Source of the DNA: Bugulina stolonifera
Lineage: Eukaryota > Bryozoa > Gymnolaemata > Cheilostomatida > Bugulidae
NCBI GenBank assembly: GCA_935421135.1
Contig: OW285188.1
Span: forward strand, 16,097,233 to 16,161,232
Length of the DNA stretch: 64,000 bases
Direction of reading: 5' to 3'
Shown here: positions 1 to 14,077 of the stretch, piece after piece
How positions within the stretch are numbered: the first letter of the stretch is position 1
Layout of the letters: each line of letters starts with the position of its first letter
Notes under the pieces: generated by a model
What the model was told of the DNA's origin: nothing
Databases searched by the model: none
What the model saw: only the letters and a program-made list of their open reading frames with translations
Translations under genes and position numbers: made by a program

Positions 1-3000
1 CTGAATCCACCAGGTATTTATTGTTATAAGTTACTAGTTAATCATAGATTGTATTCATTTAAAGACAGTAATGTTAATGTTATCATAGCAGTACTAATGA
101 ACTTATATTTCCCCAGAATCACAGGAACACAGGAAATTAGTTTCAGCCTTAGGTTAGATTCTATATTCTTATGAGCTTTAGTGAGAAAACATTGTAGCTG
201 TAATCAGTTTCATGTTAAAGTTACGTTAAGGGAATATTGTTTGTTTACAGTGGGACCAAGAATACTCCCACAGAGGAAGAAGATATCGTTAGGGTTACGA
301 GGTCGACAGCTGAAGGTGAGTATAGCAGATAAGCCAACATATACCCCACTCATTACTTGTACTAAATGATATGCATGGTCAATATGTATTCTTTCGATTT
401 GTGTTCCTACAGATTCTAAGCTAACCTGCTGTGCATGTGGAGTCAAAATTGAGAGTTATGCCGTCAGTCATAATTTCAATCGGAGCATGTGTGCACAATT
501 CGGGCTCGACGAACAAAATTATGTGCCAGATCAGAGGATGTGTGCAACATGCTTTAAACTTCGACGGCGGAGAAATAAAACGTAGGTGCCTTTCACTATT
601 TGCATCCAGTTGCTTGAAGCTTTTTACTTTAGCGATTTTGTTATTTTCACTAAATGGACATATCGCAACTCGAAGAGTTGAGATTAGCTACAAGTTTTTT
701 TCTTTTTCAAATGATTTATAACAATATTTGTTTTTTGTTTAGTTGTCCAATTCCATCATGTACAACACCACGTCGGCGAATACGTCACTTACCCGTGAAA
801 TGGGATCAAATAGCCGCAAAGACAAGAGAAACTATTATGACAGAGCTGAGTAAGTTGGCCTACTTGTGAATCTTTAACCAATTACTTATAGTCGAATATT
901 GTTGCTCCATGCCTCAGCGGTAGCCGGTTAACATAACATGTGGTCTTGTGTAGGTATGAAAGAAGAGGTCCACAGATGCTGTTCATCTTGTTACGATAAA
1001 ATAGCAGACCTACTCGGCTCCAGCGGTAACGAAGGAGGAACTAGCACTGGTGAGGGGAATGGTAGGCATTCACAATGCATTTGCCGATTAATACATGTGG
1101 CGTAGTCCTACATTATATCAGAATGATTCTGCGTTATAATTATAAATAGATAGCAATAAGCAGTAAATAATCGATATGTAGTTATAAAAAGTGTTTCGGG
1201 ACTTGCGTGTCCATGTATGTTCAGTTGGTCAATTCAAGAAAAACGATAACTAAACAGTGTGAATTTTTAAAGGTGACATTTTTCTGTTCCAATTTTCAGG
1301 TTATATTACAAAATGGTCGGAATGTGACATCAATGCTCTGAAAGAGGGTAGGTACAGATTACTTACAGTTGGTTGGATAGTTATCCATCAAATATTTCCT
1401 CCGTCTAAAAATTGCACACGTACAACATGTATATCTCTGTATATCTTATATTTGATTCATTTGTAACTGAATAGTAATAGTGACAGCAAATGGTTAATGG
1501 GCCTCAGCCGCCATACGCAATCTGGTATTTTGTTTCCCAAGTAGATCATTTGGAATGCTCACAATGTTGTAATTCTCTAGATTGAAATGAAATGCCTTTG
1601 AAATGAGTGAACATGTTGATGAAGAAAACAAAACGTTCATATAATTATATTCCTCTTATGTAAATATCTGTAGGAATACAACAACATGGTAAACACTGGC
1701 AGAGTATTTCACCCATGGTAGAGTCTAAATCCGAGGAGCAGTGTAAGATGTACTTCTACAGGAACAAAAAGAAACAAGGTTTGGATGTAATCTACACAGA
1801 ATATAAGAAACGGAAGGTAGGTTCTAGCGGGACTACTATTGTTATTGTTACTAGTATATAATATGTGCTCTTGGTGACAATAGTAATCAAAATCATAAAT
1901 ATCAGAGAATGTTTTATAATCTTTAGATGCTTATTAGTATCGTATGATATTCAGATAACTGCTTATTAGATACACCGGCTAATATTATGATGACCGTATG
2001 CCGAATGAAATAATAGTGTTACCTTGACTTTTATGCTTGACAGGCCGAGGTGCTGGGACAGGAAGTTGAGCATAGTGATGACAGTGCCGATGAGGATGAT
2101 GATGATAACCTAGAGGATAATGATTTGAGTAGTGAGAATGAGTCGGCACCAGCTCCGTCTAACAGCATACTAACCAAGTTCACCTCTACTACCTCATCCA
2201 CAACACCAACCAGTCAGCAGTCTGTAAAGGATTCTACAGAATCTACATCATCGCACAGCATAGAAACCAAACTATCTTCATCACTAAATGATGCAATTCC
2301 ATCTCAAGCTCCAAAAATCAGTATGTATTTATACATAGCTGAATGTTAATTATATCAAACATTTATGCTATACATATTCTGTTAAATTCGCCTGTTCCAA
2401 TTGAATTTGTTATCAAACCTGTGATACCGGATTGGCCTGGTTGCGTATTGTCTTAACATTGTACAACAAATACTGGCATGTACATGTATATCTTAGTGAA
2501 TGGTGAGGTGCCTCCAGACCCATTTAAGACTGAGAATATGGACACGGGTAAACCACTCATTAAAGTAGAAAAGGCTGACTATGACAGCAGTGCCACAGCT
2601 AGTGCTGACGAGGAAATGCCCCAACCAAAACACTCCAGCTTACAACCAAATCGCAAACTACTGGAAACAGAGACAAATACCATAAATAAGGTACACTATA
2701 TGCATACATTACATATACAATGTAGTTGATAGACTATGATCTGAATGGGTTATACACCTGTTGATACTACAAGTGCTGGAAGTGGGGTAAAGTGCTGATT
2801 GATAGCTTCTGTTTCTTCTATTTTGCAGTAATAATGTAAACTATATGAATTTTTATAGCTTTTTTGTGTATTGATGTTTTTAAAATTTCTCACATCAGCA
2901 AAAGCATATATTGTTTCTGCAAGTTCTGATATTGTTCATTTTAGCAACTGCTGTCATTCTTGAAAAGTGAACCTGAGCTGTGGAATAACCCGGATGGTAT

Positions 3001-6000
3001 GATTCATGATGCTAGCACTGCGTACCAACGGCCAAGTCGGCCTGATGTAACTACCAGTCAGGCATCCTCTCACCCCAGACCAGCCAACACGGCCTCTACG
3101 TCAGTCAGGGAGCTCATTGAATTGGCCATTGAAGATGCTCTGAATGAAGAGAGTAGTCCAGGTAGGTTAATAGTGTACATTTCACAGTGCCGGTCTAGCT
3201 GCTGGTAGTGGCATTACGTTATCCTTCCGTTGAACTTCATATCCTCAACTTTATTTCTGGCAAACCATCACACTTTCCAATATGAATATATGGGTTATTA
3301 TTAATAATTGGGCAGTACAGAATGAATGGGCTACCAGCATCATCATCTCTCACAATGCGTTTGTGTGTAATTATTGTACGCATACATGGATTTTACACTG
3401 GTGTATTGTCCATATCACAGCATCTTTACCATTATAACAGATTAAAAATGTCATGAAAATTTTACTTTATCCTACAAAGGATTTGTCTGTTAGTGAAAAC
3501 TTTGTTTACACTGCAGTCCACTGTTACAATCATCCTCCCAATAACATATTCATGTTGATAAATCATGTTATAACCAATATTTTACATTTACGTTTGATAA
3601 AGATACAGGTTTCATGTACTGTAGATTGTCATTATCACCTGGTTGGGTAGCCATTCCTTTATGCTAATGTCACAAACATGATTTTGCAACAAGTTTGAAC
3701 TTGCTCTTAGCATACGTAAAGTGCTGGTCTTGTATTTCTTTTCATCATCTTTTTAGTTAAACAGTTCAATTGATGTGTAAGAAAGGCTCCCTGAATAACT
3801 GATGTTTCTGTTTTAGTATGACCAGATGTATATACTCATACATGATAGGGGTGCCACCATAATTCACCACCATGACTATACATAACGCCATATACACACA
3901 ATGCTCGTATGTACATAACTTTTTATATTTGTAGCAGTTAGCCAAAGGCAATCCGTCATCAACCAGTGCCCTTCTAGAGGTGAATCTGCTAACTACCTCA
4001 GTGGAAACAAACCTAATCACACTAAAGGTATGAGGATGGATATGCGGCAGCACAATTCTCCATCACCATATAGCTACAGTAATGTTTCCTCCACTGGCAA
4101 GAGAGCTAATACACCTACTCGGCCAGCTAGCAGGACGAAAGAGGATGTGCTGGTAAGTAAACATTATGTTTACATCTAAAATTTAAAACGGATTTTTATG
4201 TCATAGATGACTTGACTAAACTTGCACATTGTATTGCATTAATTTTCCTGGTCTAATCAATTTCAGTACCTACATGTACATGTAGTATTATACATTAGCC
4301 GATTATGTGGTATGCTAGTTTAATATGGATGGTAGCAGATCCTGTGCTATATGTGAATTGCTAATGTTGCAGCCACGGAGGCCGGTTACTAATGCACCTT
4401 ATGGTGATCCACGAGATTTCTCAGTATCGAGGGATGCGCAGCCGAACAGCCATGCTATGAGTATGCATCGTGGAGAGGTCAATCAAATACGTGCCCCACC
4501 ACCTGCACACTCCCACCATCTCACTTCCTCTCAGATGGATATAAGGAATTCTGCTGACCGCAAGTCCCCTGCAGTCGCTGCCAAGACTTATCCCGACACC
4601 CCTTTTTCTGTGTATGATGGAAAGGTCAATGCGTCAAATAGCAGGTTTCTATCCAGTTAAATTGTCTTATACTTTGTTATACTTTATTACTATCTAAGTG
4701 TACTATGCTGTTGACAGATAGATATAGTTAATGTCATCTGTGAGATTTCACATCATTTCCTTATAATTGCATCACTGTGGGAATTTCCGCTTTGATTAAA
4801 ATTGGTTAATAATTACATACATGTAGTATATGCTTTCATATTACATATTATATTGGACAAATTATCTAATTTTGAGCTGGTATAAGAGATGTGTGTCTGC
4901 CCGTTATATTTTATGTGAGTACATTTATGCTCTCACTACTAGTGATCACTGTTTATCCAGAATGTCTCCACATGTGCGGCAACCGATTGGTCACCCTCCA
5001 CCTCTGATATCTAGTGGCCTATCTCCTCATCACCCAAACTCCCAGCTTCTTTCTCATAAGAAGGAGAACAGCCATGCTGGTGGCTCTATACTACAGGGAA
5101 CTTCTGCTACACATTCTCAGCCTTCTGCTAACAGGTGAGTAGCATATAGGTCATGGGGTGCCCTTTGGGTTACTACACTGCTACTTGAATCCTATAGACA
5201 GCATTTAGTCTTGTTAAGGTTATAAACCAGTCATGTGGTTGGCATGGCTAAGACAACTTCCCAGCTCTGTATAGAACAGTAACTTCTTGTTGTAATGTAA
5301 AGTAATGTAAAGCTGAGAGTTGGAGCTCTCGGTCTAAATCTTCATCTCCGTTTTCTCATGTTATTATATGTTGACTGTTACACTTTACATACATGTTTAT
5401 GCTGTGTCTCGTATGCTGTCTATAGGTTTGAAGGGGGCAGCATTTCACATGGTACTCCGCGTAGTCAGCCAGAAGCAAAATTATATCCCCCGTCAGCAGC
5501 TGTTAGAGGTGAAGAGATTGCATCTAGGTCTCCACGCTCCCAGCCTCCTGTACATTCTCCCGCATCTGTACCATCAAGCCAGCAAATGCAGCATTATGAT
5601 AGATTGCTAGCCGAACACCAGGTAAATTTAATACTAATGTAACCACAACACTGACCTGGAATCTTGGTGAAATGAATTTGATGGTTGTTGTCTGTAGTTG
5701 ATCAATATTGTCAGTGCACTTTTAAGATCACTATGACATCTTTTTTATTGTAATTACTGTACACATAGTCAGTCATTATATACTCGTTCTTGTTTGCATA
5801 TTAATGCCTCAGTGCATTTGTAGTATATCAGTGGTATACAGTTTTTGGTAATACTGCATTTCACCACCTGTGGTATTTGGTTGCGGAAGGAGAATGTCGG
5901 GGTCAAGAAATCCATCGGCGAAATTAATTACTTTTGTTTTGACAGATTGGTCAGTTGTAAACATGTTTTGTAACCCATTTTGAAGACCTTTGAATGCAAC

Positions 6001-9000
6001 AGGCCAACTACAAGTCTCTGCCGAGTACCATAGAATGCCAGATAGAACTAGTTTTACCTACCATCACCTAAACAGCCACTTGACTAATTGGCATACTAAT
6101 GTGTTGTAGCTCATGTACATGCAATACGAGGCAATGAGGAGGGCAGGTATGCCTAACTTCACTGGGGTCGTGCCACCACCATTTAACAACCCTCTACACG
6201 AGCAAATGCAGACCAAGTCGGTGTTACAGAATGATTTCCTCACAGCTAAGCAGATGTCGAGCAACTCTGTCAATTTACCACTCTCTGCTACGGGATACCC
6301 AGCTGGTATAGATAAGGACAAGGGAGGCAAAGCGTCGCCTCGCCCTCCTACTAGTGACCAGCTGATTAGTTCCATGGCTGCAGGTACGTATATACATTGT
6401 ACACATGTAACTAGTTGACTACACAGTGTTCAGTATCACCCAGTGCACTTATTCTACAACTTTGCAAAGAGAAAATCAGAGAAACTTAATGCACTTGGGC
6501 ACCTCTGGTCTATCTGGTGTAAACTGTAAGCTTATGCCAAGTAGCACTGTCAGTGCCAAATAAATGATTCACTATATAATGTATTGTAGAATAGTGATGT
6601 TTTATCTTGTTGTTCTTAATAGGTTTGCCAGCTAATTTTATGGAACAGCAGGCAATGTTAATGCTGTTCAACCAGCAACAGCGAGGTATGGTGATGCCAC
6701 GCATGTTTACGCCTGAACGACAAAGACCACTTGCATCTCAGAATGTGCCTGTCTCCTCTGCAATGGGCAGTAACTCCAAAGAAGATGCACCTAGAGGTTG
6801 GCCGCCTCATATGCCATCTATAGGTCAGCATGGGCAGACAACTCACAAGCCAGGTATTTATTGAGTATCTATGACCTTTCACAAGGTAAATTTATTCTAC
6901 TGACTTCAGATAGTTTATTAATGTACATGTAATTGATATTGTTAATATTACATAATGCACGGAGAGCAACATGTAATTCTTGTTTGTTAGTTCTATATAG
7001 GTGGGTGGAATTGCAAAACACATTGCCCTGCAATCAAATGAAATGGAAGCTTTTTATTAGATTTTGGAGAGTCGAAGTGTAGTATTAGAGTAGAACTAAG
7101 GTTTTTTATAAAACATGAAAAGGGCACAGGTGTATAAGTCCCATAATATAGAATATTTGTAATGTTATACACATTATGAGACTGTATAATTGTAAAATTA
7201 TCTTTTAGAAGTCGCCAGGCAAGCTAAACCAAGTATTATGCAAGGCATGATACCCAAGACAGTGGAGAGCTTGCACAAGCAGAACAATGCTCCGTCACCA
7301 TACATGAAGAAGGATAACAAGACGAGGTATGAGAAGGAGATAGAAGAGGTGAAACTAAGGTCACTTTCTGAGCACCGTGCCAGAACTGACAGTGAGCGAA
7401 CTCTCACAGATACCGAGAGTTCACTACCCACCCCCTACAGTAGCAATAATAGAATAGCAGCAGACTATTCAACTATGTCAAGGTCATCTTCTACTGGTAA
7501 GTAGTTAGTGTACTTTGTACCGGTCTTCTGCAGGTATTTAACCTGGTTTGTTGTACAGAGTTTATATGAGGGTGTAGGTATTGTAAGGTGTGTAGATAGA
7601 TTTAGATACCTACCCATTGGTAACTAAACATATCACATCATTTTCTGCCAACTAAGTAGCGAGAACTAAGTACATGTACATAATTATGGTATTATCACAT
7701 GTTGATTATTGGTATTATTAATGTTGCCATTGGCAACTGTTCACATTTTCTCTTTGCTCATAGCTACTGTTGGTATACATTGTAGGAAGTCGCACTGATT
7801 TAGCTTCTCTGAAAGCAGACAGCAGCAATTACCTGAACAAGACCCACCAGCAGCAGCAGCTGTCTGGCTACAAAGCCATGGGTAGTATGATGTCTGAAGA
7901 CCAAAGGAGGAACTTCCAGAAGTCGTCTGACAGTTATAGGGATAGGATACACAGCAGGTCACCATATGCAAGACCTGATGATATGACACATAGTGTGGGT
8001 CTTAGGGATGAGCGTAAAATAATACTGGAACAAGACAGGAAGCTCTCCGACATGATGAAGGTATGCATGTGTTTACTTGTAATTATTATAATTAAATAGT
8101 TTGTGTTCTAAACAATATGCCCTTGGCTGATGAGTGAGAGTACTGCATGCTGGTAGGATATAATTATGTATTGCTGTTTGCTGCGTGTTACTTGGTTATG
8201 CTGCATCTTACTGTGTGATCTGTTTCAGGCTGAGGCAGACAAACGAGCTGAAATGTACTCCAAACCTACAGACCTTAGTAGACCATCTCCAAACAAATCT
8301 CAGGCTGAGGACGGGTTCGTGAGTAAGAAATTGGCTGAAGTGTCGAAGGGAATAGAAAAGAGACACCTGCCAAAGGATGCCTCCTCACTCTTCTCTTCAT
8401 CATTTGAAAAGGACGTACATCAGCATGTAAGTTATTCAAGCAAGAGTTGTACTCGAGTCAAGTACCAGTTAGGTCTATATGTCCCTACGAGTGTATGATA
8501 GAATATTATTGTGTCAATTGTGCCAGAACCAATTATAACCTCTGATACTCGATGTTACTTTGTATCAAAGCTAAAGTTGCATGCGTAAATGAAGTCAGTC
8601 GAAGGTATAAAAGAATAAATTTGGTACATGTGCACCCTATAATATGATCTAGTACCATTGTGGTATCTTTTGTTACAGAGAAGTAGTTCGACAGGCAGTG
8701 CCCCCAATGATATGTCTGGACTGACCACTGCTAACATCATAGATGCTATCATTACCAAACAGATAAACAATGAGAGCAATGCTGAAAAGGCTGCTTTATC
8801 GGCTTCCCATCAACACACCTCTGTTATAGTACCTCCAAAGAAACAAAGGTACATATTATAGTGTGGTGCTCCTCAATTATCCAATGTTACATGTATATTC
8901 TTCCATTAGCACTTGCTAGGTAATACTTATAATGGCTTTCACTTCCCGTACTATGGTAACACTTCTACAGCTAGCTTTTTGGAAAGAACTTAGATTTTGT

Positions 9001-11913
9001 AGGAAGTGGTAAGGTTTTTCTTCCCTTTTTTGTTAGGCCTATACATCAAAGTAGATCGGACACTGACATTACCAACTACAGTCAGCACCATACACAGCAG
9101 CTGCAACGTGGTACAGAGGTTAGCTCTACCAGTAACTCCTCCCCAGTGTCTGTCATGTCTACTCTCGCCTCCAATGCCGCATCTAACGCTCTCTCAGCCA
9201 GGTCAAGTGGTCATATCACATTGGCAGATAAAATCAACGAGATTATTACAAATGATTACAACAAAGTTAAGGTACATTTACATCGCCGTTTTATCATCTC
9301 ATCACTGTACGAAACTTGTATATCTATCAAAATATTCACAAGAGTAATTATGTTCTATAATTGACCATGTTTGTTGATTTAAAGGTGTACGTTGTATTAT
9401 ATTGCAATGGTGTATATTACACAGGAACCTGTTGGTAATGGCGAGAGCAGAGCAGATACTGATGGTAGTCGAGGTTTACCTGTCACTACGTCTGGCTCGT
9501 ACCTTCAGCAACCATACAGGGTGGAAGATGTTGAGCCGATATCACCTCCAAGTATGTATTCTACTTACTAACACTGTTTATATACATCTAGGTGTTTGTA
9601 CTTACATGGGAACTGGCCAGTTGCTGTAAGACAATATCCATGGGTTTTAACTGAATCCATTTAACGACCGCACGACTTTTTTATAAACATGGGTTGTAAA
9701 AGTGTATGTACACACATGGATGTACAAGTATATACATGTACATTTACTTATTCAAACCATAATGCTAGAAATATTTCTTTGTGATGTGTTAACTCCTTAT
9801 GTTTCATCATTTACAGATAGCGGTCAATCGAGGAACAAATACATGGGCTCTGCAGGCCAACCAACATCAGCCAATTTATCCACAACAAAGGCTCCCTCTG
9901 GTGTGAAAAAGCATGCTGGTATAAGATCACTGCTAGGGGCAGACAATACATCTAATGACTCCACATCTAATAACACAAATAATAAAGTGCAGACATCCGA
10001 ACCAGCTATGACTGGTATGAGTCTAATGGATGTACTCAAAAATAACATAGAGGAGGCGATAATACGACACGACTCTGACCTTCACGCTGAGTCTAAAAAG
10101 ATGCAAATGCAACAAAACCCACCAATGAGTATCACTGGTACAACATCGCTATACCAGGATAAATCAGGTACATAATCCTTTTCCATTTACCTCCCATTCT
10201 CACATACGTGTACATGTATATTACTAATGTGTATTATGTAGCTGAACCTGTAATACTCGTATGTTCTATGAAAAGACATTTAGTAGGTTCCAAGTGTTAC
10301 TCGAAATAGAATTATTCAATTCGTACATGTACACTGTAATATGTCTCTACGTTATTAATGACGTGATCGTATCAAGGCTATGTAACTCCTAATTATAACC
10401 AGTGTATTATCATCTGCATACATTGTAACTGTTTCAGATGACCGAGCGGAGGACAGCAGCTCAAGGGACGCCAGCTCTGGGAGTAAGAAGAGAAGCTTGG
10501 AAGCAATGCTAGCACCTAATAGTAAACGTATGGCCCTATCTCCACGTAGAGCTAAGTCACCTGAGGAGGTTGAACTCTATACTAGTTCTAGTGGAGAAAG
10601 GAGCCAGCACCAGCCATCCACTTACCATTCTCAGGGCATCTCCCACCATGCACACAACAGACCACCACCTGGCGCTGGAAACACTTACCCATACCCTACC
10701 TCCAACTCGTATAGGCCGCAGTATTTCTCACCTACTGGCACACTGTATAATGCTAATAATACATTTACATCTCCATCCACAATCTACTCGAGCTTTCCTA
10801 AAATAGCTCAACCATCACCAGTGAAGATTGGCTCTCTACCTACCAGCTCATATAGCCAGCCGAGTGGTGGTCAGTCATTCACCCAGCATAGGTCCAGGAG
10901 TCCTGCACAGTCCTATAACTACTCCCAACCACAGAACCTTTCCACTAGCAGGTCTTCCAGTACAGATAAAGCTGAGAATGAATTGGTAAGCTGCTGTATG
11001 CTTACTATTATTTACATGTGTGCATTTTATTACTGTTGTGTATTTAACCATTCTATTTAATGAATCTCGTAGCTTATGAAGAACTTTTGTGCAACCTTTA
11101 ACTCTTAGGTCTGCAGTCAATGTTGTATTAGATCCTCCATTGTGAAAATCCCAGATTCTTTTTTCCTATCAATTTCAGAGCAAAAGCACAGACTATACTT
11201 ATGAAACTTAGTCTATACCTGATCATTTATTGATCTTCCAGGTTATTGATGAGAGTTCAAATCATTCTGTCAAGTCTATGGAGTCTCCATCACAGCGTGA
11301 GGACCCCTCTAACTATTCAGCTTCCATGAACCAATCTAGTTTACCTAGCGCTACCCAGCCATCTTCATCAATTGGTTTGAGCAATAAAAACAGAACGTCA
11401 CCTATTGCTGCCTCTGCTCACCCTTTGTCAGGTATAACAAACACTACTAACATGAATAGACCATCTCTGGCAAGTGCCCCAATGAGCAACAGAATATCCC
11501 CTGTAGCAGCTTCACCTAGTAACAACAGAATGTCACCTATAGCCTCCGGTGCTAGTAACAACAGAATGTCACCGGGTGCTTCTAATTCAGCTCACAGTTC
11601 CAATAATAGGAACTCTCCTCTACTACCTAATAGACAGTCACCATTGGTTAGTAGACAGTCACCCATGGACAACACAGTACGTTCCCCAATATCTACTACA
11701 AGTAAATCACCAGCATCACCAAGGGTGCCTATGCATCTAAATACAAACTCGGATATGTCCTCTAGACATAGCAGCCTTAGTGAGAACGATATACCAGGAT
11801 CAATGTCTCAAAAGACAATAGATGCTGCTAGATCTTTAAACTCTTTGACCACTTCTCATGGCCGCCCGTTACTGTCTGAAAGATATGATACTTTATCAGA
11901 TGATGAAAGTTAG
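1..11913 (+). CDS. NCOR: NCoR/SMRT-type nuclear receptor corepressor, 3' part of gene
   Basis: Scaffold corepressor that links unliganded nuclear receptors to histone deacetylase complexes in the nucleus. The 5' part, with the first SANT domain, lies outside the window. Exons: probably 1-13, then 251-315, 413-581, 743-849, 954-1061, 1300-1347, 1674-1816, 2044-2320, 2497-2690, 2945-3161, 3935-4152, 4373-4644, 4961-5134, 5426-5621, 6110-6383, 6623-6853, 7209-7496, 7786-8060, 8229-8426, 8679-8848, 9037-9271, 9425-9551, 9817-10167, 10438-10985, 11242-11913; all phases agree. A SANT/Myb repeat (1300-1816, start ITKWSECDINALKEG) is followed by an acidic tract. NCoR-style GGSILQGT and GGSISHGTP motifs lie near 5080 and 5440. 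CoRNR-like receptor-binding helices are at about 8733 (NIIDAIITKQI), 9213 (ITLADKINEIITNDY) and 10024. The C-terminus, PLLSERYDTLSDDES, resembles the end of vertebrate NCoR. A Cys-rich block precedes the SANT repeat. Confidence 0.9.
413..1061 (+). other. Cys-rich, zinc-binding-type block just before the NCoR SANT domain
   Basis: Exons 413-581, 743-849 and 954-1061 of the NCoR gene encode about 125 residues with regularly spaced cysteines: LTCCACGV, SMCAQF, RMCATCFK, TCPIPSC and RCCSSCYDK. Four CxxC or CxxxxC pairs over this length suggest two or more zinc sites. The pairs sit directly upstream of the SANT repeat. As far as I remember, vertebrate NCoR1 and NCoR2 have no such block here, while related cysteines may exist in some invertebrate NCoR/SMRTER proteins; I cannot confirm either point from sequence alone. 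Confidence 0.7.
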
Positions 11914-14077
11914 TATATTATGTTACTTCGTTTTAACACATTTATTATACCTTTATCAAACTTTGTAAAATATATTTTTGTACCTGGTTTGGTGAGCAGT
12001 TCACCAAATATGTTACTTCATTTTAGTATAATTATTATAGTATACAAGATGTAATATACTTCTTTATAGTATAAGCAAAATATTGTGTTTTAGCAGTGTA
12101 TTGTAAAAAAAGGCAATTTAGTTAGAAATTGTAAACGATTGGCTTTGTATCTTCTTTGTCTACAAAACCCATGTTATTGTATAGGCTTTATATCAGAGAT
12201 ACTGCCTAGTTGATTTAGTTGGTAGTTATTTGTCAATAGTGTAAAATAATATACTATGTGGAATTTGGTATTTTCTGCAGCATTTCAGAACCTGTTTACC
12301 AATATGTTATGTACATTGTTATGTACAAATTGTTATGTACATTTCCTAGTAACCAGGCCTGCTAGTTTAACGAGTGGGAAAATAAAATCATTTAAATCAT
12401 ATTTGCATTCCTTAATATTTATTACTGAAGTTTTCAGGATCATTGAATATAATGCTAAAAAATAGAAAATTAGTTTTCTGGGTCTAATCTCTACCAGTTC
12501 AATTGGTTGCTCTGTAATTCCCTCATTCAAGCATATGCATCATGCCTTGTTTCCTTCATACTTGGGTTTTGCTCATACTTTGGGATTTTCATTAGCTGCC
12601 TTATATGCTTCTTTCTGTAAATTGAAATGCATGTAGTTTAAATTTGCAAATTGTTAACGTACGATTAGTAGGCCTATGGTATCTAATGGGAATGTACTTG
12701 CACAGGATTCACAGCAAAAATGACAAAGTGGGAGTGAAAACAAGTTTGCTTGGTTGAGTTACCAAACACTTGGCCCTAAGTATCAATGGAGTTCTCTAGC
12801 AGAACTAAATTACTGGGTTGCGCTTGGGTACAGAAAGAGCAGACAACTTCCTAAGGTAGCTGATGGCCTAGCAAACACTCTCCCTGATCTAGTCCACATC
12901 CCTGCCGTTGGTGCATATTTGAGTTGAATTGAAAAGTGAAACACCTAGCGATTTAGTTGAGTAAATAGTGTAGTGGTAGTAATAATCCTACAACTACATG
13001 AGCATGTACAGCCAATATAAGAAGAGATCACAACACGATGTTTTGTAACAACTTAATTTTAAACCAATTTCTGTTATGAGATCCTACCTTTTGTAAATAG
13101 TGATGAAATATATTCCAAGCAATAACACATAGGATGCTAGTGTTATACTTAGAATAACTATTGAGATAATGAAGGTGGAGTAATGTGTTTCGTTCATCAT
13201 ATCACCCAAACATTGACCTTCCTATACCCTAAAAATGTAGGCAGATATTAACTTTTTTAATATCTTACACAAAAGAATTATCATGCAAACAAGTTCGCTG
13301 AAGAAATGGTTGCAAATAATAAACAGTATTACATTTTTTGTTACCATTACTTTGTTCAAATGATTATTAAGTCACTTGGTGCTGATTGCTGTTAATAAGG
13401 AGGTCAAATTATAATAGAAACCAACTTTTAGAAGTTGTATAATAAATCGCAAATTCATCTATCTATTACCAACCCATCAGTCAATAATATCAATATAATA
13501 TAACAACTACATCAATAATTATTCATTTTTCTTATGCTATGTTTCAACTCCCACACCACACCAGTACAATAATGTTCAACAGGAAAGATTGGGAGTAGAA
13601 AGATTTATGTTTCAATCCAACATCTGGATGCTTAGGTAAACTAGTAAGATTATACAAACAGCCGTCATACCTGATAATTACCCTAGTCTTTTGTGGTTTT
13701 GTTCAACTGAATTAGTTACATGTACCATTTTGCCAGTTGACAACAACAATAATACAAAGAAGCAATGTCTTGCATCAAGTTCAACAGAGCATCAGTTTTG
13801 TGTTGCATCCCATTTAGCCTAGCCTGGTCACAACAAGGGCTGCACTGGCATTAAAAGTATTTCTTCCCAATGGAGGTATTAGCTAATGTAGGATATACAA
13901 ATAGAAAATTGCAGCTGATTTTGAAAGCCTAATTATGTTGCTTTTCCAAATAATTCACCAGTTGAAATGATATCCAAACTTGTATTTAATAAAAATGATT
14001 ATCAAAACCAAACAACACAATTATTTTGATCCAAGGTAGGAGAAGTAAATGTAGTAGAATAATGTAGTGAGTCAGTG
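11914..14077. other. Intergenic region between the convergent NCoR and CCT6 genes
   Basis: About 2.2 kb of AT-rich sequence that should hold the 3' UTRs of both genes. A canonical AATAAA on the plus strand at 12381-12386 could end the NCoR transcript, about 470 bases after its stop. I see no coding exon with good splice signals and no clear repeat. Confidence 0.6.
12381..12386 (+). promoter_or_regulatory. Candidate polyadenylation signal for NCoR
   Basis: AATAAA hexamer downstream of the NCoR stop codon. It is one of few canonical hexamers on this strand before the CCT6 gene. Assignment rests on position only. Confidence 0.35.
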
